A stretch of DNA of 64,000 bases from an uncultured Collinsella sp. (GCA_934654605.1 CAKUGH010000002.1:1-64000), one strand, 5' to 3'. Positions 45,469 to 56,450 are shown, numbered from the stretch's first letter. Numbers and translations are program-made. The notes: generated from the letters alone by a model not told the origin.

Positions 45469-46674
45469 ATGTCTAATCCTGAGATTCTTGAACTCGGAGA
45501 CGCCTGCTGTAGCTGCAGCGCCTGCTCCGCCGCCTGCCCCAAAGGGTGTATTTCCATGGAACGGGACTGTCTTGGCTTTTCCCGCCCTATGGTGGATATC
45601 CTGACCTGCATCGGCTGCGGTGCCTGCGAGCGAGCCTGCCCAGCGATAGGGGAGCGATTTACCGACCAGCTGCAATCTGTCTCGTGGGCGAAGGCCGACG
45701 CTCCTGAGCTGCTGGACCGATCATCATCTGGCGGCATGTTCGGGCTCCTCGCTCATAAGGTGCTATCAGAAGGTGGTGTCGTCTGCGGCGCAGCTTTCGA
45801 TGAGAGATGCCGTGGGGTCCGTCATATTCTTGTTGAAAGCGTTACGGATCTCGATGCCGTCATGCGTTCCAAATACGTGCAGAGCTCCATTGGGAAAGAG
45901 GTGTACAGGGGCGTTCGCGAAGCAATCCGTTCCGGTCGACGCGTCCTCTTCGCCGGCACCGCCTGCCAGGTCGCAGGAATGAGGGGGTATCTCGGAAAGC
46001 TCTGTGAGAGTGACCTTTTTCTTTCCGTCGACGTCATCTGCCACGGCGTTCCCTCTCCGGAGCTCTGGTCGCGTTGGGTCGACTACCGTAGTGAGGCCTT
46101 CGGGTCGGACGTCTGCGACGTCAATATGCGGAGTAAGACAACCGGATGGTTGTCTTACTCCGCTATGTACAAGCACATAGCGGAGAAAGACAACACCGGG
46201 GACACCGAGTCCCAGGTGTTTGGCGAAGACTGGTACATGAAAGCGTTTCTGGCCAATGCGAGCCTTCGCTCGTCCTGTCTGGCATGTCCCGCAAAGCGCT
46301 CCGGCGGCGCCGATATCACGCTCGGTGATTTCTGGGGTTTCCAGAATATCCATCCCGAGGTCGACAACTCCAAGGGTGTGTCTGCCGTCCTATGCAATAC
46401 TGAGAAGGGCGTGCGGGCATTCGAGACTATTTCTGGGCATACTGTAAACGGTCCGGCGACGCTTGACGAGGTAATCGCGGGCAACCCTAGCCTCGTCCGT
46501 TCTGTTGAGCCCTATCCAAAGCGCGATGAGTTCTTGAACGACGTATCTGCTGGGCTCACCATCCCAGATCTCATGGACAAGTGGGGCTTCCGTCCCACTT
46601 TCTGGCAGCGTGTCCGCGGCAAACTTGGCGGTATTAAACGCCGACTAAAGAAACTCGTTGGAAGGCGTGCCTAG
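45469..46674 (+). CDS. FrhB-like iron-sulfur protein (second copy)
   Basis: 401 residues. N-terminal double [4Fe-4S] domain (CCSCSACSAACPKGC and CIGCGACERACP), then FrhB domains with SSSGGMFGLLAHKVL, AGTACQVAGMRGY, DVICHGVPSPELWSRW and ITLGDFWGF. It has the same overall build as the gene at 38124 but low identity. It contains a perfect 16-base hairpin at the corresponding site (46128-46163). It is the last intact gene of the operon. Confidence 0.86.
   Translation: MSNPEILELGDACCSCSACSAACPKGCISMERDCLGFSRPMVDILTCIGCGACERACPAIGERFTDQLQSVSWAKADAPELLDRSSSGGMFGLLAHKVLSEGGVVCGAAFDERCRGVRHILVESVTDLDAVMRSKYVQSSIGKEVYRGVREAIRSGRRVLFAGTACQVAGMRGYLGKLCESDLFLSVDVICHGVPSPELWSRWVDYRSEAFGSDVCDVNMRSKTTGWLSYSAMYKHIAEKDNTGDTESQVFGEDWYMKAFLANASLRSSCLACPAKRSGGADITLGDFWGFQNIHPEVDNSKGVSAVLCNTEKGVRAFETISGHTVNGPATLDEVIAGNPSLVRSVEPYPKRDEFLNDVSAGLTIPDLMDKWGFRPTFWQRVRGKLGGIKRRLKKLVGRRA
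46128..46163 (+). repeat. Perfect 16-bp hairpin inside the second FrhB-like gene
   Basis: Arms 46128-46143 (GCGGAGTAAGACAACC) and 46148-46163 pair exactly around loop GGAT, within the codons for NMRSKTTGWLSYS. The place corresponds to LDFRKKVQYQLRY of the first copy. Confidence 0.85.
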
Positions 46675-46866
46675 ATGGCCAAGGATCGATTCCTTCAAGC
46701 TCTTCGTGGGCTTGCGATTGCCGCAGTGGTGCTTACCCACTGTCTTCCTCAATGTGCCGTGTCGATCGCCTTTCGCCCATTTCTCAACTTTTCTGTTGCG
46801 TTGTTCTTGTTTTTATCCGGTGTTCTTACCGACGAGCGCAAATTTAATGCGGGGGTGTTCCTATAG
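46675..46866 (+). pseudogene. Acyltransferase 3, N-terminal fragment
   Basis: 63 codons starting directly after the previous stop, with the family start DRFLQALRGLAIAAVVLTHC and the helix LNFSVALFLFLSGVLT. An acyltransferase of this family should have about 330-370 residues and 10 helices. This one stops at a TAG where IS-like sequence begins. The matching C-terminal end seems to lie at 60085-60371 across the whole island. Such enzymes acetylate extracellular polysaccharide. Confidence 0.75.
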
Positions 46867-47335
46867 TTTTGTCAACGGTTTTCTCCATTGAGCAACCTAG
46901 ATTCGAGCGACCTAGATTCTTTCCATGTTGGCGCCAGCCCATCGGCGCGGCAGCTCTCTTCCATTTTTGCGGGGCTAGGCCGCGCAGGGACCTTGTCCCG
47001 CATGAGCGCGTAGATCACATTCAGCCTCTTCCTCGCGACCGCCTTCAGCGCCTCGCAGTGGAACATCTCGCGGTCCCTCTACGCGCGGTGGTACCCATCG
47101 AACCTGTTCCATGAGAATATGAGCAGGTTCTTCAGCCTCTTGTTTCCCCGCCTCGACGCCGCCACCGACGCTATCGAGGTCCCGGACCTGCGGTTCCTCG
47201 GGGCGATGCCCGGGTCCGTCAGTGGGCACGCGTGGGTGCCGTTCGACTCGGGCAAGGACGCAATCACGGCGTCGAGGCGCGATGCCTCCTCCATCGCCTC
47301 TGATATACGCCTCGCATTATTTTTCTTAATCTAAC
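46867..47335 (-). pseudogene. IS110-family transposase, C-terminal remnant
   Basis: On the minus strand the reading frame encodes GIAPRNRRSGTSIASVAASR and then RGNKRLKNLLIFSWNRFDGY, followed after one in-frame TAG (47079-47081) by CEALKAVARKRLNVIYALM. This is the typical end of IS110-type (Transposase_20) enzymes. The stop and the missing first two thirds show it is dead. The rest of the gene-free interval to 47524 holds nothing I can identify. Confidence 0.7.
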
Positions 47336-47524
47336 AGTTAAGGAGGCGGTTGCTTTTTAGCACACTCCTTCGCTGATACCTTTCGCTAACCGCCCTGATG
47401 GTTTCAGCCAAACATAGAATGCGCCCGGGCGCCCACCTGCTTCTTTGTTTGGCGATGATTCTGTCGGGTTATTCTCCATAGCGGCATCTTGATTTACTGC
47501 TTCCCGTATTGAAGGGCTACTACC

Positions 47525-48532
47525 ATGGAACACCTAGTACTTAATGATAATTCAGGTGATGGACTTGATGACTTTATTTCAGGCTTAGAGGCCGAGACTG
47601 GTTTTTCGTGGCATTTGGCTAATTGGATTGCAAATCAGCCTAGAACGGGGCTTATGTCCGAAGTAAAGCGTTATATGCGATATATTTTTAAGCCCTTCAA
47701 ACTGGTTACAAATAGTCATATCGAGTCTATTGTGGCTTGGCAGCAGTTTTATGGAGTTTCTTACGCATTTTGGAACCGTCTCTTTCGTAGTCGCAAAAAG
47801 AGTCAGCTGACTATCATGACGTTCATCTATAAGCAAAAACAAGGACTTGCTGGCAAGTTATTTCATTTCTTTGTAAATTATGCTATTTCTAGTCCCTATG
47901 TTGATACCATTATATGTACGACGTCATCTGAGTGCGAGAAATACAGAAGAGCATTCCCGGATGCAGCCCATAAATTTGTTTTTACGCCAATCTCTGTAGT
48001 GGATGCCGCGAAGGGACGTGTTGGGTCTTCGAGTCCCGAGCCAAATTCGGTTATTGCGGCCGGAAGAAGCAATAGGGACTACGATTTCTTAATTGAGGAA
48101 TTAGGAGGGACCGATTATAAGGTTGAAATCATCGACGACTCGTTCTCGAGTCGGAGGGAGGTTCCTTCAAATATCCGTTTGATTTCAAACTTGCATGGTG
48201 AGAAATATCTTGACCATCTGGCCAATTGTTGGGCCTGCGTCATTCCAATCGATGATCCCACCGTCGGCTCTGGACAAAGCGTATTATTACAGGCTTGGGC
48301 TTTGGGACGTCCGGTGCTTTGCACGCGATGTGAGGTACTCGAAGGTGACTATGTCCACGCTGGAGTTGATGCTTTGGTGGTAGACAAAAAGCCCGGTGCT
48401 ATGCGGCAGGCGCTTGATGAGCTGCGCTCCGATTCTGCTCTTTGGGAAAGTCTTTCTAAGACAGGACGTCAACAAATGGAAGCATCTCATTCTCTCCGAG
48501 CGCTGGGAGAGTTCGTTGGTGGCACCTTTTAA
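47525..48532 (+). CDS. Probable glycosyltransferase (GT-B, GT4-like)
   Basis: 335 residues from an ATG with GAAGGG 8 bases upstream. The C-terminal half shows a GT4-like pattern: SVIAAGRSNRDYDFLIEEL near residue 178, IDDPTVGSGQSVLLQAWALG where the donor is bound, and GRPVLCTRCE. The N-terminal half is weakly conserved. It is AT-rich compared with the rml genes downstream. It has IS remnants on the left and a decayed ugd on the right, so it may be the last live gene of an older sugar cluster. The donor sugar is unknown. Confidence 0.7.
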   Translation: MEHLVLNDNSGDGLDDFISGLEAETGFSWHLANWIANQPRTGLMSEVKRYMRYIFKPFKLVTNSHIESIVAWQQFYGVSYAFWNRLFRSRKKSQLTIMTFIYKQKQGLAGKLFHFFVNYAISSPYVDTIICTTSSECEKYRRAFPDAAHKFVFTPISVVDAAKGRVGSSSPEPNSVIAAGRSNRDYDFLIEELGGTDYKVEIIDDSFSSRREVPSNIRLISNLHGEKYLDHLANCWACVIPIDDPTVGSGQSVLLQAWALGRPVLCTRCEVLEGDYVHAGVDALVVDKKPGAMRQALDELRSDSALWESLSKTGRQQMEASHSLRALGEFVGGTF

Positions 48533-48614
48533 ACTTTTAGGGCCTCATAATCCTATGTTCTAGCAACTAAGAGGGAAGGATTATGTCAGAAAAGAAACTC
48601 AATGGCACCGTTAT

Positions 48615-49023
48615 TCTCACTACAGGAACGTCCCCCAGTACCTGATCGGCGCCATCGTGGCATCCAACCGAACACGCAAGGACCTTGTGGCCGACGAGGT
48701 GCTCCAACCCGTCAACCAGCTCGTCTACTCTGGCACTGCGGCGCCCACCGTGGGCGTGTAACGACTCACGATTAAGAGCTCGCTCGGACAACTTCAGAGC
48801 GAGCTCTATTCAGGGTATCATGAAGCGCGTGAAGGCCAAGGGCGTGCCCGTGGTGATCTAACAGTCCACGCTGGACGCTGAGGACTTCCTCGGCAGCAAG
48901 GTAACGCACGACCTGGAGGACTTCAAGTCGCGTTGCCAGGTCATCGTCGCCAACAGCTGGAACGATGACCTGGCCGATGTGGCGGGCAAGGTGCACACGA
49001 GGGACTTGTTCAAGAGGGACCAG
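48615..49023 (+). pseudogene. UDP-glucose 6-dehydrogenase, decayed C-terminal half
   Basis: The plus strand encodes [20 protein letters not shown] and DLVADEVL, a GV-stop-RLTIKS segment, then after a frameshift near 48787 [20 protein letters not shown], a second stop, and TLDAEDFLGSKVTHDLEDF followed by VIVANSWNDDLADVAGKVHT. Order and residues match the C-terminal half of UDP-glucose dehydrogenases. Two stops, one shift and no N-terminal half make it a pseudogene. An 11-base inverted repeat (48775-48785 and 48797-48807) sits at the shift. Confidence 0.75.
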
Positions 49024-49057
49024 ATAGTCCCACCTGGGATTCCTGCCGGGCTTTTAC

Positions 49058-49216
49058 ATGAACTATTTAGAGATTTCGGTAGTCAATAGCACGGTGAAAA
49101 TGGGCTGCGGCTTCAGGAACACGGACAATCTCATAGCGCTGCTGATGCTGAGATGCTCGGACGCAAAACTGCAGCTGCCGTGGAATCAGTCTGCGCCGAT
49201 TAGAAAAGCGGCTTAG
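49058..49216 (+). pseudogene. Transposase C-terminal remnant (ISL3-like)
   Basis: The frame from 49058 reads MNYLEISVVNSTVKMGCGFR, then NTDNLIALLMLRCSDAKLQL and a TAG at 49214. The GFRN..N segment near a transposase end resembles ISL3-type and related DDE transposases; I am unsure of the family. The rest of 49217-49334 shows nothing but the rmlA leader. Confidence 0.4.
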
Positions 49217-49334
49217 TGAATCAGGTCCCAAACCACACAAACTACCGAAGTCTCAGTTGTTTAGCAAAATCGGATACCCGAATCTTATTTATCGCTCGAT
49301 TTAAAACGCACTTCGATTGTAAAGGACAGATTAA

Positions 49335-51279
<1,945 letters not shown>

Positions 51280-51290
51280 GGAGACCGACC

Positions 51291-52742
51291 ATGGCAGAAT
51301 TCGACTTCGAGAAGCAGCTCACCGTAACGGAGACCGGCATCCCCGGGCTCAAGGTGGTGGAGCTCCCCGTCCACGGCGACAACCGCGGCTGGTTCAAGGA
51401 GAACTGGCAGCGCGAGAAGATGGTGGCCGCGGGCATCCCCGACCTCCGCTTCGTGCAGAACAACATCTCCTTCAACGACAGCAAGGGCGTCACGCGCGGC
51501 ATCCACGCCGAGCCCTGGGACAAGTTCATCTCCGTGGCCACGGGCTCGGTCTTCGGCGCATGGGTGGACCTGCGCCCCGGCGCGGGCTTCGGTCGCGTGT
51601 TCACCTGCACGCTCGACCCCTCGCGCGCCATCTTCGTGCCGCGCGGCGTCGGCAACTCCTACCAGGCGCTCGAGGACGGCACCGCCTACACCTACCTGGT
51701 GGACGCCCACTGGTCCCTCGAGCTGAAGAAGACCTACACGTTCGTGAACCTGGCCGACCCGGAGCTCGCCATCGACTGGCCCATCCCGCTGGAGGAGTGC
51801 GAGCTCTCCGAGGCCGACAGGGCGCACCCCATGCTCGCCGACGCCCTGCCCATGGCCCCGCGCCGCACGCTCGTGACCGGCTGCAACGGCCAGCTGGGCC
51901 GCGCCGTGCGCGCCATGGCCGAGGAGCGAGGCCTCGCCGGCAGCTTCGACTACTGCGACATCGACACGTTCGACATGTCCGACCCGGCGGCCTACGGCAA
52001 GTACGACTGGTCGCTTTACGGCACCGTCATCAACTGCGGCGCCTACACGGCGGTGGACAGGGCGGAGACCCCCGAGGGCCGCGTGACCGCATGGAAGGCC
52101 AACGCCACCGGTCCGGCGCTGCTCGCCCGCACCTGCGTCGAGCACGGGATCACGCTCGTGCACGTGTCCTCCGACTACGTCTTCGACGGCACCGCCGAGG
52201 TCCACGTCGAGGACGAGCCGTTCTCCCCGCTGTCCGTCTACGGCCAGACCAAGGCGGCAGGGGACATCGCCGTGGCCGGGTGCCCGCGCCACTACATCAT
52301 GCGCAGCTCCTGGGTCATCGGCGAGGGGCACAACTTCGTCAAGACCATGAAGGGCCTGTCCGACCGCGTCGCCGACCCGGAGGATAAATTCACCCAGGTC
52401 ACCGTCGTCGACGACCAGCTGGGCCGCCTGACCTTCACGCGCGACATGGCCGCCGCCATCTTCCACGTGCTGGAGAACAAGGCACCCTACGGCACCTACG
52501 GCTGCACCGGTTCCGGCGCCGTGAAGAGCTGGGCCGACATCGCCCGCGCCGTCTTCGATGCCGCCAACGGCAACGGCGGGAAGGTCGTGCCGGTGTCGAC
52601 CGCCGACTACTACGCCGGCGCCGCCGGCCCCATCGCCCCGCGCCCGGTCCACTCCGCGCTCGACCAGTCCAAGCTGGAGTCCGTCGGCTTCCACATGCCC
52701 GACTGGGAGGAAGAGCTGGGGGAGTACCTCGAGACGCTCTAG
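51291..52742 (+). CDS. Fused dTDP-4-dehydrorhamnose 3,5-epimerase / reductase (RmlC-RmlD)
   Basis: 483 residues from the ATG at 51291 with GGGAGA upstream. Residues 1 to about 185 are an RmlC-type cupin: VHGDNRGWFKENWQREK, NISFNDSKGVTRGIHAEPW with the catalytic His, and the VPRGVGNSYQALEDGTAYTY segment. Residues from about 195 on are RmlD: RTLVTGCNGQLGRAVR (NADPH loop), NCGAYTAVDRAE, and SVYGQTKAAGD with Tyr/Lys. One chain therefore does the last two steps to dTDP-L-rhamnose. The same fusion is known in other Actinobacteria and Coriobacteriia. A terminator follows. Confidence 0.93.
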   Translation: MAEFDFEKQLTVTETGIPGLKVVELPVHGDNRGWFKENWQREKMVAAGIPDLRFVQNNISFNDSKGVTRGIHAEPWDKFISVATGSVFGAWVDLRPGAGFGRVFTCTLDPSRAIFVPRGVGNSYQALEDGTAYTYLVDAHWSLELKKTYTFVNLADPELAIDWPIPLEECELSEADRAHPMLADALPMAPRRTLVTGCNGQLGRAVRAMAEERGLAGSFDYCDIDTFDMSDPAAYGKYDWSLYGTVINCGAYTAVDRAETPEGRVTAWKANATGPALLARTCVEHGITLVHVSSDYVFDGTAEVHVEDEPFSPLSVYGQTKAAGDIAVAGCPRHYIMRSSWVIGEGHNFVKTMKGLSDRVADPEDKFTQVTVVDDQLGRLTFTRDMAAAIFHVLENKAPYGTYGCTGSGAVKSWADIARAVFDAANGNGGKVVPVSTADYYAGAAGPIAPRPVHSALDQSKLESVGFHMPDWEEELGEYLETL

Positions 52743-52765
52743 TCGCCCTTAAATATGCGAGAGTT

Positions 52766-52793
52766 AAAGTCGCCGTTCTCTAACGGCGACTTT
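52766..52793 (+). terminator. Terminator of the rml operon
   Basis: AAAGTCGCCGTT (52766-52777) pairs with its complement (52782-52793) around a 4-base loop, ending in TTTTCTT, 24 bases after the rmlCD stop. Confidence 0.88.
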
Positions 52794-52799
52794 TCTTGT

Positions 52800-53010
52800 G
52801 CCTAGCGTAAAGTCCTGCCGCGGCAAGCGCGGCTGTGGTCATCAAGCGAGAACAGCCTGTCGAGCTCATGCTCGGAGATCGCGACGGGGCGGTTGACGGC
52901 GACCTCCCCGTCCCGGGTGAGCATGCAGGCTCAGTGGAGGCCTTCCCGACGTCGAGCCCGAGGACGGTCCTCCTCGCGGGCGCTGCGTTGTTGGCCATGG
53001 TATCCTCCAA
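52800..53010 (-). pseudogene. IS110-family transposase, N-terminal remnant
   Basis: On the minus strand MANNAAPARRTVLGLDVGKA has the DEDD-type first Asp (GLDVGK) of IS110 transposases. After a shift of frame the text goes on as MLTRDGEVAVNRPVAISEHE, then LDRLFSLDD. Stops and shifts kill it. It is on the same strand as the C-terminal remnant at 47 kb and holds the opposite end of the protein. The interval 53011-53286 holds what may be the IS left flank; I see no gene there. Confidence 0.6.
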
Positions 53011-53286
53011 TCGTCGGTCGATCGGAAGCCGTTTCCCGCGACACCCACATTACCTGGCCGTGGCCATCTTCCCTGAGGTCCGGCAGTTTCCTATCAGTCG
53101 TCTGAAACGGCGGCGTCCGCGCCGGCAACGCCCCCCCCGGCCCTCTTCGGGGCAGGGGCAGACGGCCGTACGCGGGCGCCCGATCGGCGGCCCTTTCGGG
53201 CTTGCTTGCATCGTGTCCAACACCGGGGAAATACATCAACGGGATATCGAATAGCTCATTTCTGACTGTAATGGGAGGTAGTGGCC

Positions 53287-55533
53287 TTGGATAACTCCAA
53301 CTTATCTCTTGCCACCGATACGCCAATCAAGGCGAGGGAGCAAGATCTTATCGGAAGGATCCCTTTCGCTGAGAGGCTGGCTGATATTCTGAAATCCGCA
53401 GCTGGCCCTGAGTCGCTTGTCATTGGTTTGTACGGGCCTTGGGGCTCAGGCAAGACTTCGGTTATAAACCTCGTTGAAAATGCGCTCTCCCGAAAAGACG
53501 ATGACGGAAAGGCGGGCGTCTCGGTCGTCCGTTTCGAGCCCTGGAATTACCTCACGGCCGAGCAGCTGCTCGCTCAGTTCCTTAAGGAAGTTGAGGGTGC
53601 GCTTGATAAAGATGCATATGGGCGGCGCAAGCTATTCGGCAAGCTGCGCGGTAAGCGCCCCGAGGTGCTCAATGCCTTTGCGGCATATTCTGAAGCCTTG
53701 TTGATGACCGCCGGCGCCGCTGCCAGTTTAGCGGGCGCGCCGCTTGCGGGCGTTGCTGTGCCCGCCTTCGGCAATCGTTTGACGAGCAGGTTGAGGAAAT
53801 CTGCAGATAGGGCGGGAAGCGTCTCCGCGAAGAAACAGAGACTTGAGGAGGAGCTCCTCAAGTTCGATGGGCGGGTCGTAGTGATTATCGACGACATTGA
53901 TCGGCTGCCGAACGATCAGGTGCGTATGGTGTTTCAGCTCGTCGCCTCTCTGGCGAAACTTCCCAAGATAAATTACCTTCTTTCATTCGATGAGGAGGTG
54001 GTTACGCGGGCTTTGAGTGAAGTCCAGAAGTGCGATGGCGCCGAATACTTAGAGAAGGTGGTCCAAGTCCCTGTGCGCCTGCCGTCCATTTCATCGGGCG
54101 ATTTGGAGCGGATACTCCTCAAGGACATCGACGCGATTTTCGAAGCGTTTTCCTACAGGCGAGAGGACCTTGACGACAAGAGGTGGAACGGCGTCTGCCT
54201 GACGTTTCTGAACAATCGGTTCTCCACCATAAGGGAGGTTCGGCGATTCTCGAACGCGCTGAAGGCGAAGTTGAGCATCCTGCCGCGATTCTGCTGCTTC
54301 GAGGACGTCGTCGCCTTGGCGGTACTGGAGCTCAAGGTGCCAAAAGTCGTCGATTGGGTTCGCGTGCACAAGGACTTCCTATGCGGCACGATTGGCTCGT
54401 CGTCGTATACGATTAGCGGTGATCCGAAAGACACCCTCGCCAATTTGAAGGAGCGGTTTTCTGGGTTAGTCCCGAGCTCTGAGGCCAAGTGGGCGGTCGA
54501 GGCCGTATGCAGACTCTTCCCGCGGGTGGCAAATAAAACTGGCATGAGTCATTGCGTCTATTACTCAAGGAAGAGCTTGAACGCAATCTGGCGGGCCGAT
54601 TCCTTCGATCTATACTTCCATTCGAACATACCGGACGGAATCGATGTTCACGAGGTGCTGGATGCGTTGAACGTGAGCGAGGGCGGAGTGTTGCTCGAAG
54701 ACCTGCACAGGCACGCTGAAGCGGGGAGCATGATCGACTTTGTGTCGGCTATGAGGGCCCATGTATCGACTTTGGAGGAAGGACGTGCCGAAATCGTCAC
54801 CAGGGCGTGCCTTTTGGTCTTGGGTCTGAGCAAGGAAAAGCGCTACGCCCCTTTTGCCTCGACGAGTGCCGACCTGGAACTCATCAGACTCATCGAGTTA
54901 CTGCTCAAACGGTTGGGGCCTACTAAGTCTGACGAGATTCTGCGAGCGTCGGTGGACGAGAGTAAGGGGAGAGTTATCTATCCGCTCGCGCTTTTCTTGA
55001 TAGGGCAGCTGAACAGTTTGAACGATACGGGAAACGGCGGCTGCAAGACACTTTTGCCCGAAGGAGGCATTTTCGAGCTTTCCGATGCCGTTTGCGCCAA
55101 GGTGGGCGAGGACGCCGCCGCGAGGAACCTGTTCCTAGATGATGAGTGTCATTATGCGTTGATCTTGCTCAAGGAGCGTAAACCCAATGAATTCATGGCT
55201 TATGCGAAAAGAATTGCCAATGCTGACGGGGCGGGGTGCGCGTCTTTTCTCTCGTTCGGGTCGAAGCGCTACACCTTGCTGGGCAGCAACGAAGTAACGA
55301 GCTTCTCATTCGATAAGACTGCTGTCGCAAAGGTGATCGGACTCGCAAAGGTCGACGGTCTTCTTGCTGAGGCTTGCACAGACGGCAGCTTTTTTGAGTT
55401 GCCGGAAGACTGCCAGCTGGTTGCGGCAGCTTTCTGCGTTGCGATTAGAGACGATGATGATAGGAACGAGGTCTCTGCCGTAGAAGCTGGTATGCTCCTT
55501 GCGCGTTGGAGACGAAATTGCAGGAGGGCGTGA
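53287..55533 (+). CDS. KAP-family P-loop NTPase
   Basis: 748 residues from a TTG at 53287, 8 bases after GGGAGG; a GTG at 53281 is only two bases away from it. Walker A LYGPWGSGKTS at about 49-58 is followed by a segment RFEPWNYLTAEQLLAQF that is typical of KAP NTPases. A hydrophobic stretch (about 135-160, AAASLAGAPLAGVAVPAFG) may insert into the membrane. Walker B VVVIIDDIDRLPNDQV is near residue 200. The last 350 residues are of unknown fold. KAP NTPases occur in phage-resistance loci and in animal membrane signalling. Here it stands alone in a defence-rich island, so a conflict role is plausible but not shown. Confidence 0.85.
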   Translation: MDNSNLSLATDTPIKAREQDLIGRIPFAERLADILKSAAGPESLVIGLYGPWGSGKTSVINLVENALSRKDDDGKAGVSVVRFEPWNYLTAEQLLAQFLKEVEGALDKDAYGRRKLFGKLRGKRPEVLNAFAAYSEALLMTAGAAASLAGAPLAGVAVPAFGNRLTSRLRKSADRAGSVSAKKQRLEEELLKFDGRVVVIIDDIDRLPNDQVRMVFQLVASLAKLPKINYLLSFDEEVVTRALSEVQKCDGAEYLEKVVQVPVRLPSISSGDLERILLKDIDAIFEAFSYRREDLDDKRWNGVCLTFLNNRFSTIREVRRFSNALKAKLSILPRFCCFEDVVALAVLELKVPKVVDWVRVHKDFLCGTIGSSSYTISGDPKDTLANLKERFSGLVPSSEAKWAVEAVCRLFPRVANKTGMSHCVYYSRKSLNAIWRADSFDLYFHSNIPDGIDVHEVLDALNVSEGGVLLEDLHRHAEAGSMIDFVSAMRAHVSTLEEGRAEIVTRACLLVLGLSKEKRYAPFASTSADLELIRLIELLLKRLGPTKSDEILRASVDESKGRVIYPLALFLIGQLNSLNDTGNGGCKTLLPEGGIFELSDAVCAKVGEDAAARNLFLDDECHYALILLKERKPNEFMAYAKRIANADGAGCASFLSFGSKRYTLLGSNEVTSFSFDKTAVAKVIGLAKVDGLLAEACTDGSFFELPEDCQLVAAAFCVAIRDDDDRNEVSAVEAGMLLARWRRNCRRA

Positions 55534-55544
55534 TGGGGATGCGG

Positions 55545-55830
55545 ACGTTCCTTTGGACCGGCTATGTGACCGTGACGGGCGCGGTCGACTGTGCCCGGCC
55601 CTCGCTGCGGCTCTTGATGTAGGCGGCGTCGAGCCAGATGTAGGAGAGCCGATTGCCGGCCTCGCATGCCTCGTCGGCATGGGCGTCCATAATCTCTTAG
55701 ATGAACGACTCGGCCATCAGCCTTATGGGCTCGGCCATGTTCACCATGCCGTCGTCGAAGCTCGGAATCAGGGCCTGACGCCCGCGATCTCGTGTATCTT
55801 GTCCATATGCGGTTATTGCCTTTCTTCGAA
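55545..55830 (-). pseudogene. IS256-family transposase remnant with internal deletion
   Basis: On the minus strand MVNMAEPIRLMAESFI, a stop, EIMDAHADEACEAGNR and at once LSYIWLDAAYIKSRSEGRAQ can be read. The first part matches the beginning, the second the catalytic start (WLDATY-type Asp) of IS256 transposases. About 130 residues between them are missing. No function can be left. Confidence 0.65.
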
Positions 55831-56450
55831 TCCTAACTTCAACAATTAGAATTCCAGGCGATAACCGCTTCCTGCTTTCTACGGCCAGGGAAGCGGCCCT
55901 TACACCAACATTCGGCACGCGATCGGCTCTGGACAGGCAGAGGCGCTGAATCCAGAAAGCGTACCTATTGTTCGGGGATTACGGCGATGCGCTGTACGAG
56001 GGGCGGTCTGGTAATTAGGCGATGATTTACTGTAGGAGGTTGGAATGGATAACGTTGGGCCGGGGGAGCTGGAATCATAGCGAACGTCAAAGCTAACGCA
56101 TCTTAACACTTGCCTCTGTATGATCCATGCAATCGTGAACATTTTCCAGCCTTGGAGGTTGCGGGATGAGACTGCGGTGGGAATCCGTATGGTCCTTTAG
56201 TCGAGGATTCCCGATGCAGTCTCGGATGGCTACGATACGAATCGAGCAAATGAAGAGCAGTGCAGTTTCGCGGAAGGAGCCGAGTAATCGACTCTTTCTT
56301 TTCTGTACGTGAGAATCCGCGTCATGCAGAAAACGGGGACGTGAGTCTGGTCTTCAAGATGAAAACTAGCCGAATCAAACTAATTTATCGAATTAACGGA
56401 TCCCTAAGAAGCAAGGTTCAGCACTTTCTTAACATGATAACAAGAGGGGT
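55831..56450. other. Gene-free stretch with degraded IS end and a 19-base inverted repeat
   Basis: The first part (to about 55880) includes GCGGTTAT...ATAACCGC, perhaps an IS256 end. At 56168-56186 and 56205-56223 there is an inverted repeat (GAGACTGC...GGAATCC, 17 of 19 pairs). The rest shows no gene I can support. This may be the 3' end zone of the ABC-3C operon coming from the right. Confidence 0.35.

Noticed and set aside
48750-48870. Stop codons in the ugd remains as possible recoding (such as selenocysteine or readthrough)
   Set aside because: The stops are TAA, a frameshift is present as well and the first half is missing, so decay explains them better.
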